From assembly GCA_937922045.1 (NCBI GenBank), contig CAKZXA010000063.1, positions 1 through 64,000 of the forward strand: a stretch of DNA of 64,000 bases, read 5' to 3'. Positions 16,563 through 24,581 of this stretch are shown here, in pieces (position 1 is the first letter of the stretch; every line of letters starts with the position of its first letter). The notes below the pieces were generated by a model. That model was not told where the DNA came from, ran no database searches, and was given only the letters and a program-made list of their open reading frames with translations. This stretch comes from an uncultured Acidimicrobiales bacterium. Its GTDB lineage: Bacteria; Actinomycetota; Acidimicrobiia; Acidimicrobiales; SZUA-35. The position numbers were made by a program, and so were the translations under genes.

Positions 16563-18134
16563 ATGACGACCAGCTGGGACGGCGACCCGACCTTCGTAGA
16601 CGACGTTGAGGCCTACTGCGCACGATCGAGCTACGCCCCGGGCGAAGACGTCGTGCTGCACCTTTCGGCCCGAACCGACCACATAGCGCTCACGGTGGAG
16701 CGGTGGGGAGCGACGAGGGAGCTCGTCTACGAACAAGCAGGTATTCCTGCCGCCTACATCGCACCACCCGCCGACGCCGACGCCAACGGGTGCGGTTGGC
16801 CTGAAGGCTACCGATTCTCGGTTGGTGAAGATTGGACGAGCGGCTTCTACCTGATCACGCTGACCGCCGAAGGGGCGCCGGCCGAGACCAGCACAGCCCA
16901 CGCCAGTTTCGTCGTTCGAGCCGGATCCGATCCGACACAACGAGCCGCCGCCCTGCTCGTGTTGGCCACCAACACCTGGAATGCCTACAACACATGGGGC
17001 GGCGCCAGCCTCTACACCGGCGGCAAGCAGGTATCGTTCGCCCGCCCGATGGCTCGAGGAGCATTAGACCGTGAAGCCAGCGAACGAGACGATCGTAAGG
17101 CCCGCCCTGTCCGGTGGGGAGAGGAGCCAGATGTCGATGGCGAGTCGTTCCAGGCCTTCCGTCTCCCGCGCAAGTATCCACCCATCATCGGCTCATCGGG
17201 CTGGTACCTCTATGAGCGACGTTTCGTCGAATGGGCGGAAGCTGAGGGGTACCGGTTTGACTTCGCAACCTCAGCTGACCTTGACGAAGATCCTTCGATC
17301 GCCGAGGGCTATGACCTCTTGATCGGCATCGGCCACGACGAATACTGGTCTGGCTCGCAACGAGCGGTCGTCGAAGATCATGTGGGCCGGGGCGGCAACT
17401 ATGTGAGTTTCTCCGGCAACACCATGTTTTGGCAGGTGCGCATCGAACCCGGGTTCAACAGTGGCGACACCATGGTGTGCCACAAATATTCTGCCCACAA
17501 GACCGACCCGATCATGGCCGACGATCCACAACAGATGAGCGGGATGTGGGCCGACCCTGTCGTCGGCCGCCCCGAGGCCTCCTTTCTTGGAGGCGGTTCA
17601 GCCTGGGGTTTGTACAGCCGTTTTGGGCAGGCCACTCGGCGCGGTTCAGGAGCCTTCACCGTGTACCGCCATGACCATTGGTTGTTCGAAGGCACCGATC
17701 TTGGCTACGGCGACCTCCTTGGAGCCAAACATGGAGCTGTCGGTTACGAGACCCTCGGATGTCGCATCCAGTTTGACGATTTCCAACTTCCGGTGCGCGC
17801 CGGCGGCGACGATACCCCCGAGGACATGGAGATCGTGGCCTTCACCCCTGCCTCTAATTGCGGTATGGGCGAGTATCCCTCGTCGATCTCGGCCTTGAGC
17901 GATCAGGGCGACCTCGAGTTCATCGCCGAACGAATCCACGGCGATCTCAGCCCCGAATCGTTGGCCAAGGCCCGCTATGGCAACGCCATCATGGCAGTTG
18001 TCCGACCTTTCGGCCCCGACGGTGGACAGGTGGTGACCATCGGCAGCACCGACTGGGTCTTTGGCCTTCCCGACGATGAGGCCGTGGCCCAGGTAACCCG
18101 CAACGCACTCAAGCGAAGCCTGCCCGACGGCTAG
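16563..18134 (+). CDS. N,N-dimethylformamidase large-subunit-like protein
   Basis: This 523-residue protein has an N-terminal Ig/beta-sandwich region (~1-120, 'SYAPGEDVVLHLSA ... FYLITLTAEG') and a C-terminal domain like the beta/large subunit of N,N-dimethylformamidase. Its characteristic 'LIGIGHDEYWSGSQR' lies near residues 255-270, followed by 'GGNYVSFSGNTMFWQVR'. In the known enzyme a mononuclear iron held by Tyr-Tyr-Glu hydrolyses DMF; I cannot assign those ligands with confidence here. No gene for the small alpha subunit is adjacent. A relative acting on another amide is possible. The ATG start is 53 nt from the divergent amidase. Confidence 0.75.
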   Translation: MTTSWDGDPTFVDDVEAYCARSSYAPGEDVVLHLSARTDHIALTVERWGATRELVYEQAGIPAAYIAPPADADANGCGWPEGYRFSVGEDWTSGFYLITLTAEGAPAETSTAHASFVVRAGSDPTQRAAALLVLATNTWNAYNTWGGASLYTGGKQVSFARPMARGALDREASERDDRKARPVRWGEEPDVDGESFQAFRLPRKYPPIIGSSGWYLYERRFVEWAEAEGYRFDFATSADLDEDPSIAEGYDLLIGIGHDEYWSGSQRAVVEDHVGRGGNYVSFSGNTMFWQVRIEPGFNSGDTMVCHKYSAHKTDPIMADDPQQMSGMWADPVVGRPEASFLGGGSAWGLYSRFGQATRRGSGAFTVYRHDHWLFEGTDLGYGDLLGAKHGAVGYETLGCRIQFDDFQLPVRAGGDDTPEDMEIVAFTPASNCGMGEYPSSISALSDQGDLEFIAERIHGDLSPESLAKARYGNAIMAVVRPFGPDGGQVVTIGSTDWVFGLPDDEAVAQVTRNALKRSLPDG

Positions 18135-18173
18135 AACGAGAGCGGGCCGGACGATCTAGCTAGGGCGACGCCG

Positions 18174-18962
18174 CTAGCATCCGCTCGGCTCAGCAGCGTC
18201 GAAAGGTGCCACGAGGTAGTGGTATGCGTGCACGACCTCGAAGCCGAGGCCGACGTAGAGGTTCTTGGCCCCGGTGTTGTCCGGCATGACCTGAAGCCAC
18301 ACCTTGGTCGCTCCTGCGCGCTGGCCGGCGGCGACGAGACTTCGCAAGACGAGCGACGCTACCCCTCGCCGCCGAGCCGCCGGCATGGTCTTCATAGCAA
18401 AAACGCCAATCCAATCGTCGTCGATGGTGCCGATGCCGCCACCGAGTAATTCGTCCTTGTGGCGAACCGCTACATAGCGCTGGGGCAGAAAGGTTGTTGC
18501 GTTCTCGGCCAGCCGATCTGTGTCGCCGGTGAGGATGGTCGTTGCCTCGGTGGGCGTTGTCGTCACATCGACGGCCCAGTCGGGAGACTGTGTTGAGAAT
18601 GGTTGGCGGTTGAGCTCTGCGATCGAGGTCATCATCACATCAGAGCCGGTTCGCTGAAGGTAACCGCGACGGCTGAGCTCGGTCGAAACGGCTGGATCGC
18701 AATCATCAAAGATCATGACGTGTGGCTTGAGCTGTCGTTCGGCGAACCAGGCTTCCGCCCGATCGATCGCGGTCGCGAGATCACATCCTGGATCGCCGAC
18801 CGGCCAGAGACTATTGGCGCGACCGGTCGCTCCCCGGTCGCTGCGCAGCACCCACTGGCCGATGCGATCACGCTGGGTTCCGGGCATCGCCCGATCCGAG
18901 AGAGCCTCGAGCTCAGCTCGCTGTTCGACGTCGACCTCAGCCGGGCGATGAACATCAGCCAT
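18174..18962 (-). CDS. GNAT-family N-acetyltransferase
   Basis: This 262-residue protein has a C-terminal GNAT core. 'IDDDWIGVFAMKTMPAARRRGVASLVLRSLVAAGQRAGATKVWLQVMPDNTGAKNLYVGLGFEVVHAYHYLVAP' contains motif A (RRRGVAS, acetyl-CoA pyrophosphate loop) and the motif B Tyr/Asn helix. The N-terminal half is a second, more degenerate GNAT-like unit, so the protein may be a tandem GNAT. The start at 18962 (MADVHRP) is preferred over a frame reaching 18992, since it gives an 8-nt overlap with the upstream DUF2461 gene. The substrate is unknown. Confidence 0.85.
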   Translation of the reverse strand: MADVHRPAEVDVEQRAELEALSDRAMPGTQRDRIGQWVLRSDRGATGRANSLWPVGDPGCDLATAIDRAEAWFAERQLKPHVMIFDDCDPAVSTELSRRGYLQRTGSDVMMTSIAELNRQPFSTQSPDWAVDVTTTPTEATTILTGDTDRLAENATTFLPQRYVAVRHKDELLGGGIGTIDDDWIGVFAMKTMPAARRRGVASLVLRSLVAAGQRAGATKVWLQVMPDNTGAKNLYVGLGFEVVHAYHYLVAPFDAAEPSGC

Positions 18963-19653
18963 GGCGCACCAGCCAGTGATGAACCTCACCACAGTCTCGG
19001 AGGCGTCGGAGGCACCAGTCGACGAAGGAGGCCTTCTGAATCGAGGCTGGCGTCGGCTCGGGCCATCTCGCTTGGAACCCGCGTTTATGTTTCAGCAGAT
19101 CGGCGCGAGGGTGCTCAGCGTCGTAAGGCTTGGGAACATTCTTCAACTCGGCGCCAGCCACATCTAGCTGGCGCCCCTTGCCTAGCGCCTTGAGAGCGTC
19201 AGCCAGCGCCTCGCCTTGCGCCCCGTCGATCGTGGAGCGCCACCGATCGGTTGAGGTGATAGCGGCGCCAGCAGCGAAGCCGATCTCGTCTTCGCTCACC
19301 CGCACGAACAAGGTCGGCGCTACCTTCTTGTCGAGCCCGACCGGACCTGGATCCCAGAAGCGCAGCAGGAGATGATCTTTGTAGGGTGATTTGTCCGGGC
19401 TGAATCGGAGATCGTTGTTGATTGGAGCGATCGAGCCGTTGGTCTTTGGTTGAGCCACGATCGTTGGGCTGATCTCTTCTGCCAGCCGTTCGCCGAGAGC
19501 GCTGACGAGCGCCTTGGTTGGTTGTGCGACCAGATCGTCGTACGCCGCCTTGTTCGCGGTGAACCAGTCTTTGTTGGACTCGCCCAGTTGGGTTAGAAAG
19601 GCCAAACCCTCAGTGCTGTAACCACCAAACGTAGGGTTAGTGTTTTTCTTCAT
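18955..19653 (-). CDS. DUF2461 family protein
   Basis: This 232-residue protein matches the DUF2461/TIGR02453 family: 'FGGYSTEGLAFLTQLGESNKDWFTANKAAYDDLVAQP', 'PINNDLRFSPDKSPYKDHLLLRFWD', and 'GFAAGAAITSTDRWRSTIDG'. The function of the family is unknown; it is soluble and common in bacteria. The length is normal. The ATG start lies outside other genes, and the 3' end overlaps the GNAT gene by 8 nt, so the two are probably one transcript. Confidence 0.85.
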   Translation of the reverse strand: MKKNTNPTFGGYSTEGLAFLTQLGESNKDWFTANKAAYDDLVAQPTKALVSALGERLAEEISPTIVAQPKTNGSIAPINNDLRFSPDKSPYKDHLLLRFWDPGPVGLDKKVAPTLFVRVSEDEIGFAAGAAITSTDRWRSTIDGAQGEALADALKALGKGRQLDVAGAELKNVPKPYDAEHPRADLLKHKRGFQARWPEPTPASIQKASFVDWCLRRLRDCGEVHHWLVRHG

Positions 19654-19867
19654 GCCTCGATAGTGCCAGAGGTCAGGCCGCCGTGCCGTCGTTTCGAAAC
19701 GTTGCAGATGTTTTGGGGTGCCTCTCTTGTGCTGCGTTTGCTTTTTGGGAGAACGTCAGATGACGCCGCCTGAGTGGTTGCTCAAGCGTTTGCAAGCCTC
19801 GGTCGATAGGAATGCAGTGGAAGTGGATGATGCCGAGTTGCAACGACTGACGTAACGGTCTCGCCTA

Positions 19868-20238
19868 ATGGACCCAGCCCAAGACATCCTCATCGTGCTC
19901 GACAGGTTCGGCAATATCCTCGATGTGAACCAGGCGGCAGCCGATCGTCGAACGCGACGTGACCCGTCATCCTGGAAGCGGGTGACGAAGCGGACATCGC
20001 AGCCCGGATTGACGTCTTGCCGGAGGCGCTGTCGTTGGAGGGCATGATCGGCGGGCAGATGGTGAAGATGACCTGCTCGGTCGGTGCGGCAAAGCGGCGC
20101 GATGGTGAGAGCGGCGACGAGTGGCTCCGCCGCGCTGACCAGGCGATGTATGCCGCAAAGGCGAAGGGGCGCAGGCGGCGGGGTAGCGCACCATCCGGGA
20201 CGGCGTGCATAGATGTTGAATCAGCCCCTGGGATCTGA
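19868..20238 (+). pseudogene. Decayed PAS-GGDEF (diguanylate cyclase) gene with internal deletion
   Basis: From 19868 the frame reads a PAS-like start (DPAQDILIVLDRFGNILDVNQAAADR). It then jumps at about 19950-19965 into a different frame that encodes the tail of a GGDEF domain (PVILEAGDEADIAARID..., MTCSVGAAKR, LRRADQAMYAAKAKGR), ending at 20238. The rest of the PAS domain and the GGDEF catalytic loop are gone, so an out-of-frame internal deletion is the simplest explanation. The tail frame has a stop (TGA at 19960) just upstream of the GGDEF-like part. A 31-codon ORF at 19760-19855 just upstream may be part of the original N-terminus, but this is not certain. The remaining sequence between 19654 and 20378 holds nothing else I can support. 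Confidence 0.8.
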
Positions 20239-20378
20239 GCCAGTCGCGCCAGGAGTGCGGTGGCGATTACCGAGACGCCCACAACCGGTGCATTGCCGTG
20301 GTGATGCCATATAGCTTGGCTAGCCGACGGAGCCTAGACTGGCTCGGTGAGCAGGGTGTGTGGGCAGGTCGACCTGGT

Positions 20379-20852
20379 ATGACCGAAGGTCACGAGCTCG
20401 ACGCGCCGCCATGGCTGCGGGTCGAATCAACCATCATGGCAACCGCCCGAGCGTTGCGCCAGGCTTACGATCTGCGGTTGGCTCCGCTCGATCTCAACCT
20501 TTCCGAGGCGAGCCTTCTGGCCTACGTCGCCGAATCTGGAGCGATGGCACAGACGCGACTGGCCGAGCGGCTCTCCTTGGGCCGGGCAGCCACGGGATCG
20601 GTCATCGATGGGTTGGCGCGTCGAGGTCTCGTTGAACGTTCACCCGACCCGGATGATCGTCGGGTCTGGCTGGTCGAAGCGACCGAGGTCGGTCTGCTTA
20701 TGAGCGAACGGATCCGTGAGATCGACGAAGTTCTGCGCGGGGAGCTCCGTAACGGCATCGCCCGTTCTGAGCGTCAGCAGCTCGCAGCAGTCCTGGTTCG
20801 CCTCGGTGGAAACTTGGCATCGGTTCTGGCCGAGCCTCGCTCGGACGCCTGA
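20379..20852 (+). CDS. MarR-family transcriptional regulator
   Basis: This 157-residue winged-helix regulator has the core 'LNLSEASLLAYVAESGAMAQTRLAERLSLGRAATGSVIDGLARRGLVERSPDPDDRRVWLVEATEVG'. It includes the recognition helix and the wing with the DxRR motif (DPDDRRVW). The flanking helices form the dimer domain. The start at 20379 (MTEGHELDAPPW) is chosen over an open frame from 20298, since that extra sequence is not MarR-like. It lies 69 nt upstream of the metal-binding protein gene. Control of that gene is possible, but the Fur/Zur-like box is a stronger candidate. Confidence 0.88.
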   Translation: MTEGHELDAPPWLRVESTIMATARALRQAYDLRLAPLDLNLSEASLLAYVAESGAMAQTRLAERLSLGRAATGSVIDGLARRGLVERSPDPDDRRVWLVEATEVGLLMSERIREIDEVLRGELRNGIARSERQQLAAVLVRLGGNLASVLAEPRSDA

Positions 20853-20868
20853 TCGTCGATCAACCACA

Positions 20869-20890
20869 TATAGAATGAGAGCCATTCTCA
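20869..20890 (+). promoter_or_regulatory. Fur/Zur-like palindrome with overlapping -10 element upstream of the metal transporter
   Basis: TGAGA-GCCAT-TCTCA at 20876-20890 is an inverted repeat with perfect 5-nt arms. It fits the 7-1-7 layout of Fur-superfamily operators (TGAtAAT-n-ATTaTCA) with internal substitutions. TATAGAAT at 20869-20876 looks like a -10 element, so a repressor bound here would block the promoter. The GTG of the binding-protein gene is 31 nt downstream. Metal-dependent repression is inferred. Confidence 0.55.
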
Positions 20891-20921
20891 AAACGTGGTT
20901 CTTTGTGAAAGGCGTGTCCTT

Positions 20922-21812
20922 GTGAGTCGTGGTCTCCTGGCTGGCTGTCTGCTTTCTGTTCTGCTCATCGTTGGGTGTACCTCAGCCCAGTCGGGAGAGC
21001 CAGGCGAACCGCAAGTCTTTGCAACCACGTCAATCTGGGCCGACATCGTTTCCAACGTGGCCTGTGATGCCGATGGCCCGACGGCCGTCGGATCTTTGGT
21101 GGGTCGCGGCGATGATCCACATGCCTCAACCCTCACCCTGGCTCAACGTGACGCCCTCTCGCAGGCCGAGCTCATCGTTGGCAATGGGCTTGGGTTGGAA
21201 CCTGAACTGGCGTCGCTCCTCGCCGATATCGACGCCCCATCAGTCATCCTCGCCGACCTTCTCAACCCTGGTGATGTGGTGGAAGCCAACCCCCACTTCT
21301 GGATGAACCCCTTGCTCGTGGCATCGACGGTCGACGGGATCGCAGACGCCCTCATCGGTGTAGGGTTCGACCGCCCGGCGGTAGAGAAATGCGCCGAAGC
21401 TTACAAGGACGAACTCGTAGCTTTGGACGAGGAACTCTCCAACGCCTTGTCGTCGATAGCGGGGGAGTGCCAAACGATCCTCACCAACCATCATTCGCTC
21501 GACTATTTCACCCTTCGCTATGGCCTGGTCAGCGCTGGAGCCATCATCCCCTCCATGTCATCGATGGCTGAACCGAGCCTCTCCGAGCTCGACGAGTTGG
21601 CCGAACGGTTGGAGGATGTCTGCGTCAGCGCTGTGTTCGTCGAGAATGGCGTCTCCGACAGGAGCGCTTCGGCCTTTGCCGAACGGGTGGGACTCCCGAT
21701 CGTGGTGATCAATGTCGAATACTTGGCGGCCGAAGGTCAGCTCTCATCAAGCTATGTTGGCATGATGCGTGAAAACGGCAATGTTATGGCTGACGCCCTT
21801 GGGACCGGTTGA
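20922..21812 (+). CDS. Metal (Zn/Mn) ABC transporter substrate-binding lipoprotein, ZnuA-like
   Basis: This 296-residue cluster A-I binding protein starts with a lipoprotein signal (LLAGCLLSVLLIVGC, lipobox LIVGC). Candidate metal ligands are His in DPHAST, NPHFWMNP and NHHSLDYF, plus an acidic residue near the end. The short or missing His-rich loop fits zinc or manganese. The GTG start at 20922 follows GAAAGG by 9 nt; an in-frame GTG at 20895 is less likely because it adds residues before the signal peptide. A permease gene follows, but no ATPase gene is present in the locus. Confidence 0.88.
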   Translation: MSRGLLAGCLLSVLLIVGCTSAQSGEPGEPQVFATTSIWADIVSNVACDADGPTAVGSLVGRGDDPHASTLTLAQRDALSQAELIVGNGLGLEPELASLLADIDAPSVILADLLNPGDVVEANPHFWMNPLLVASTVDGIADALIGVGFDRPAVEKCAEAYKDELVALDEELSNALSSIAGECQTILTNHHSLDYFTLRYGLVSAGAIIPSMSSMAEPSLSELDELAERLEDVCVSAVFVENGVSDRSASAFAERVGLPIVVINVEYLAAEGQLSSSYVGMMRENGNVMADALGTG

Positions 21813-21845
21813 CGCCAGCGTGATGACCACACGGTGGAGACGACG

Positions 21846-22676
21846 ATGGGTCTGATCGAGTGGTGGACCGATCCTTTCCTCACCAGCCAGGCGACGCGGA
21901 TGGCACTTGCGGTGTCGGTGTTGGCCATCATCAGCTTGTCGGTCGTCGGCACGTGGGTGGTCATGCGAGGCTTGTCGTTCTTCGGTGATGCTCTGGCCCA
22001 CGGTGTGTTGCCGGGCGTGGCCGTCGCCTTCCTGCTCGGTGTTGATGTGCGGCTCGGAGCCCTGGCTGCGGCCGTCCTGATGGTGGCGGCGATCAGCGCC
22101 ATCCGATCGACATCGCCCCTGCCGGAAGACACCTCGATCGGCGTGCTATTTGTCGGCTTTCTGGCCCTCGCCATCGTGATCATCTCCAAAGACTCGGGCG
22201 GCGTTGGAGACCTGGACCGGTTCCTCTTCGGGTCGTTGACCTGGGTTGGCACCGACGACCTCGTACGACAGGGCCTTGCAACCATCGTCGTGGTGGTGAC
22301 AACCGTTGTTCTGCACCGGGCGCTCTTGGCCACCACCTTCGACGAAACACAGGCCGCCATGTTGGGCTTCAATCCTCAACGCGTGAATACGATGCTGCTC
22401 GGTCTGGTGGCGGCCTCGATCGTGTTCTCCTTTGAATCGGTCGGGAGTCTGCTCGTCTTTGCCTTCCTCGTGGCCCCGCCGGCAGCTGCGGCCTTGGTGT
22501 TTCGCCGCCTGCCCTCGATCATGGTTGGTGCTGCCGCCATCGGCGTGCTGTCGGCCATCGTTGGATTGGCGCTCAGCTACCACCACGACACAGCCCCCGA
22601 GGCGACCGTGGCCCTAGCGGCAACAGGTTTCTTCGGCCTGGCGTTGGTACTCAGGCGCACCCTCATCTTGTTCTAA
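21846..22676 (+). CDS. Metal ABC transporter permease (ZnuB/ABC-3 family)
   Basis: This 276-residue integral membrane protein has about eight spans and is typical of the ABC-3 family. 'GLSFFGDALAHGVLPGVAVAFLLG' near residues 40-64 and 'LLVFAFLVAPPAAAALVFRRL' near 200-220 are conserved-looking. The ATG at 21846 is chosen because GGAG lies 6 nt upstream; an in-frame GTG at 21834 is the alternative. It lies 33 nt after the binding-protein gene. No ATP-binding subunit follows: the next gene is an acyl-CoA synthetase. The ATPase must be encoded elsewhere or shared. Confidence 0.9.
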   Translation: MGLIEWWTDPFLTSQATRMALAVSVLAIISLSVVGTWVVMRGLSFFGDALAHGVLPGVAVAFLLGVDVRLGALAAAVLMVAAISAIRSTSPLPEDTSIGVLFVGFLALAIVIISKDSGGVGDLDRFLFGSLTWVGTDDLVRQGLATIVVVVTTVVLHRALLATTFDETQAAMLGFNPQRVNTMLLGLVAASIVFSFESVGSLLVFAFLVAPPAAAALVFRRLPSIMVGAAAIGVLSAIVGLALSYHHDTAPEATVALAATGFFGLALVLRRTLILF

Positions 22677-22732
22677 CCAACTCGCTGGGTCGCGTTGCCT
22701 CTGCGTCGGAGATCGATCTACGGTGTAGTCCG

Positions 22733-24478
22733 ATGTCTGATGTGATGCGAGCCCTCAAGGAATCATTCGAAGAGCTGCAAGCCCCCGAGGGTGGCTTCTC
22801 GTGGTCGATGCAGGAGGTGCGGGGGATGCAGATGCGTGTCTTCGACGCCGTGCCTCCAACCATGCGAGCTATCTGGGAACTCTCCGCCCTCCAAGGCGAC
22901 AAGCCGTACATCGTCTTCGAGGACGAGGAGTACTCCTACGCCGAGATCCATGCTCAGGTCAGGGCGCTAGCGCACCTCCTGTCCGATCGTTATGGTGTTG
23001 GCGCCGGCGACCGGGTGGCCGTGGCCATGCGCAACTATCCCGAATGGGTCGTTTCCTACTGGGCCACGATCTCGCTCGGCGCTGCTGTCGTTGGCATGAA
23101 TGCCTGGTGGACAGGGCCAGAGATGACCTACGGCCTACAGGATTCAGTCCCCAAGGTCCTGATCGCCGATAGTGAACGGATAGAGCGGGTCGCTCCTCAT
23201 CTAGAAGAGCTGCGGGCCGACAACCCACTCGAACTGATCGCGGTGCGAACCTCGTCCGATCTGCCTGACGGGTCGGTTCATTGGACCGATGTGGTTGTCG
23301 CAAGCGAGGCCCCCGACGCATTGCCCGAGGCCGATATTCAACCCGATGATGACTCGTGCATCTTCTACACCTCGGGCACGACCGGATTCCCGAAGGGCGC
23401 ACAGCTCACCCATCGTGGCTCGATTCACAATCTCTTTCATATGGCTTTTTCCCTGTTCGCCTCGGGCATGGCCAGTGCGAAGCTGGCTGCGGCCGAGGCC
23501 GCCTCCAGTGGTCAGGAAGTACCTGCTGCGGCGGCCCCGTCGGATCCTGCAATCATGGTGCCGACGCCACTGTTCCACGTCACGGCCAACAACTGTGTGC
23601 TGCATCCTGGCACGATGATCGGGGCGAAGCTGGTGTTTATGCATCGGTGGGATGCTGGCCGTGCACTCGAGCTCATCGAGCGCGAGAAGGTCACGACCTT
23701 CACCGGGGTTCCAACCATGAGCCGCGAGATGCTGGGCCACGCTGATTGGCACACCCGAGATGTGTCGTCCCTTGAATCGATGGGTGGCGGGGGAGCGGCG
23801 GTCCAGCCGGATCTGGTTGAAAAGATCGACAAGGCAAACGAGAAGATTGCACCCAGCACAGGCTACGGGTTGACGGAAACCCACGGGATCGCAACCGCCG
23901 TTTCATCGATCTTCTTCACCGCCAAGCCGACGTCGGCGGGGCCGATTGCACCAACCTTTGAAGCCAAGGTAATCGATGAAAACGGCGACGATCTACCCGA
24001 GGGTTCGGTTGGCGAGCTTTGCTTGAGAGGACCGGCCGTCATCAAGGGTTATCTGAACCGGCCAAAGGAAACCGCCGAAGCTATTCGGGACGGCTGGTTC
24101 CGGACCGGTGACATCGTGCAGATCGATGAGGACGGTTTCGTGCACATCGTCGATCGGGCCAAAGACGTTGTCCTCAGGGGTGGCGAGAACGTCTACTGTG
24201 GCGAGGTCGAGGCCGCTATCTACGAGCACCCGTCGGTGGCCGAGGTGGCAGTCTTCGGTATTCCCGATGAACGCCTCGGTGAGCTCGTAGCGGTTGCAAT
24301 CGTGCCGGCCGCTGGCGCCTCCTTCGGTGAGGCAGAACTCACCGCACACCTCGAAGGTCGCATGGCGAAGTTCAAGCATCCTGAGCGAGTCTGGATTCTC
24401 GACGAGCCGCTGCCTCAAAACGCGAACGGCAAGTTCGTCAAGCGCCAGCTTCGCGATGCCTTGCTGGCCGCCGAGTAG
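22733..24478 (+). CDS. Acyl-CoA synthetase (class I adenylate-forming enzyme)
   Basis: This 581-residue AMP-forming synthetase activates a carboxylic acid to its acyl-CoA. Core motifs are FYTSGTTGFPKGA (P-loop, ~205-217), the STGYGLTETHG block (~380-390), GWFRTGDI (~455-462) and a C-terminal 'PQNANGKFVKRQL' with the catalytic Lys (~565). A hydrophobic/aromatic binding region lies between. Long- or medium-chain fatty acids are the usual substrates for this sub-type, but the exact acid is unknown. It is preceded by a 56-nt gap after the metal permease and is probably a separate transcript. Confidence 0.9.
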   Translation: MSDVMRALKESFEELQAPEGGFSWSMQEVRGMQMRVFDAVPPTMRAIWELSALQGDKPYIVFEDEEYSYAEIHAQVRALAHLLSDRYGVGAGDRVAVAMRNYPEWVVSYWATISLGAAVVGMNAWWTGPEMTYGLQDSVPKVLIADSERIERVAPHLEELRADNPLELIAVRTSSDLPDGSVHWTDVVVASEAPDALPEADIQPDDDSCIFYTSGTTGFPKGAQLTHRGSIHNLFHMAFSLFASGMASAKLAAAEAASSGQEVPAAAAPSDPAIMVPTPLFHVTANNCVLHPGTMIGAKLVFMHRWDAGRALELIEREKVTTFTGVPTMSREMLGHADWHTRDVSSLESMGGGGAAVQPDLVEKIDKANEKIAPSTGYGLTETHGIATAVSSIFFTAKPTSAGPIAPTFEAKVIDENGDDLPEGSVGELCLRGPAVIKGYLNRPKETAEAIRDGWFRTGDIVQIDEDGFVHIVDRAKDVVLRGGENVYCGEVEAAIYEHPSVAEVAVFGIPDERLGELVAVAIVPAAGASFGEAELTAHLEGRMAKFKHPERVWILDEPLPQNANGKFVKRQLRDALLAAE

Positions 24479-24581
24479 CACGGGGAGCGGCCCCCCGGCC
24501 TGGTTCGGGTGCATTGGGGCTCGGAGTCGCCATAAGGTGGTAGGGCTAGCGTGTCGATAGGGCGGCAAGGAGAGTGCAACA

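Noticed and set aside
19760-19855. 31-codon ORF before the PAS-GGDEF remnant
   Set aside because: It has no motif and could be part of the decayed gene; there is not enough support to call it a separate protein.
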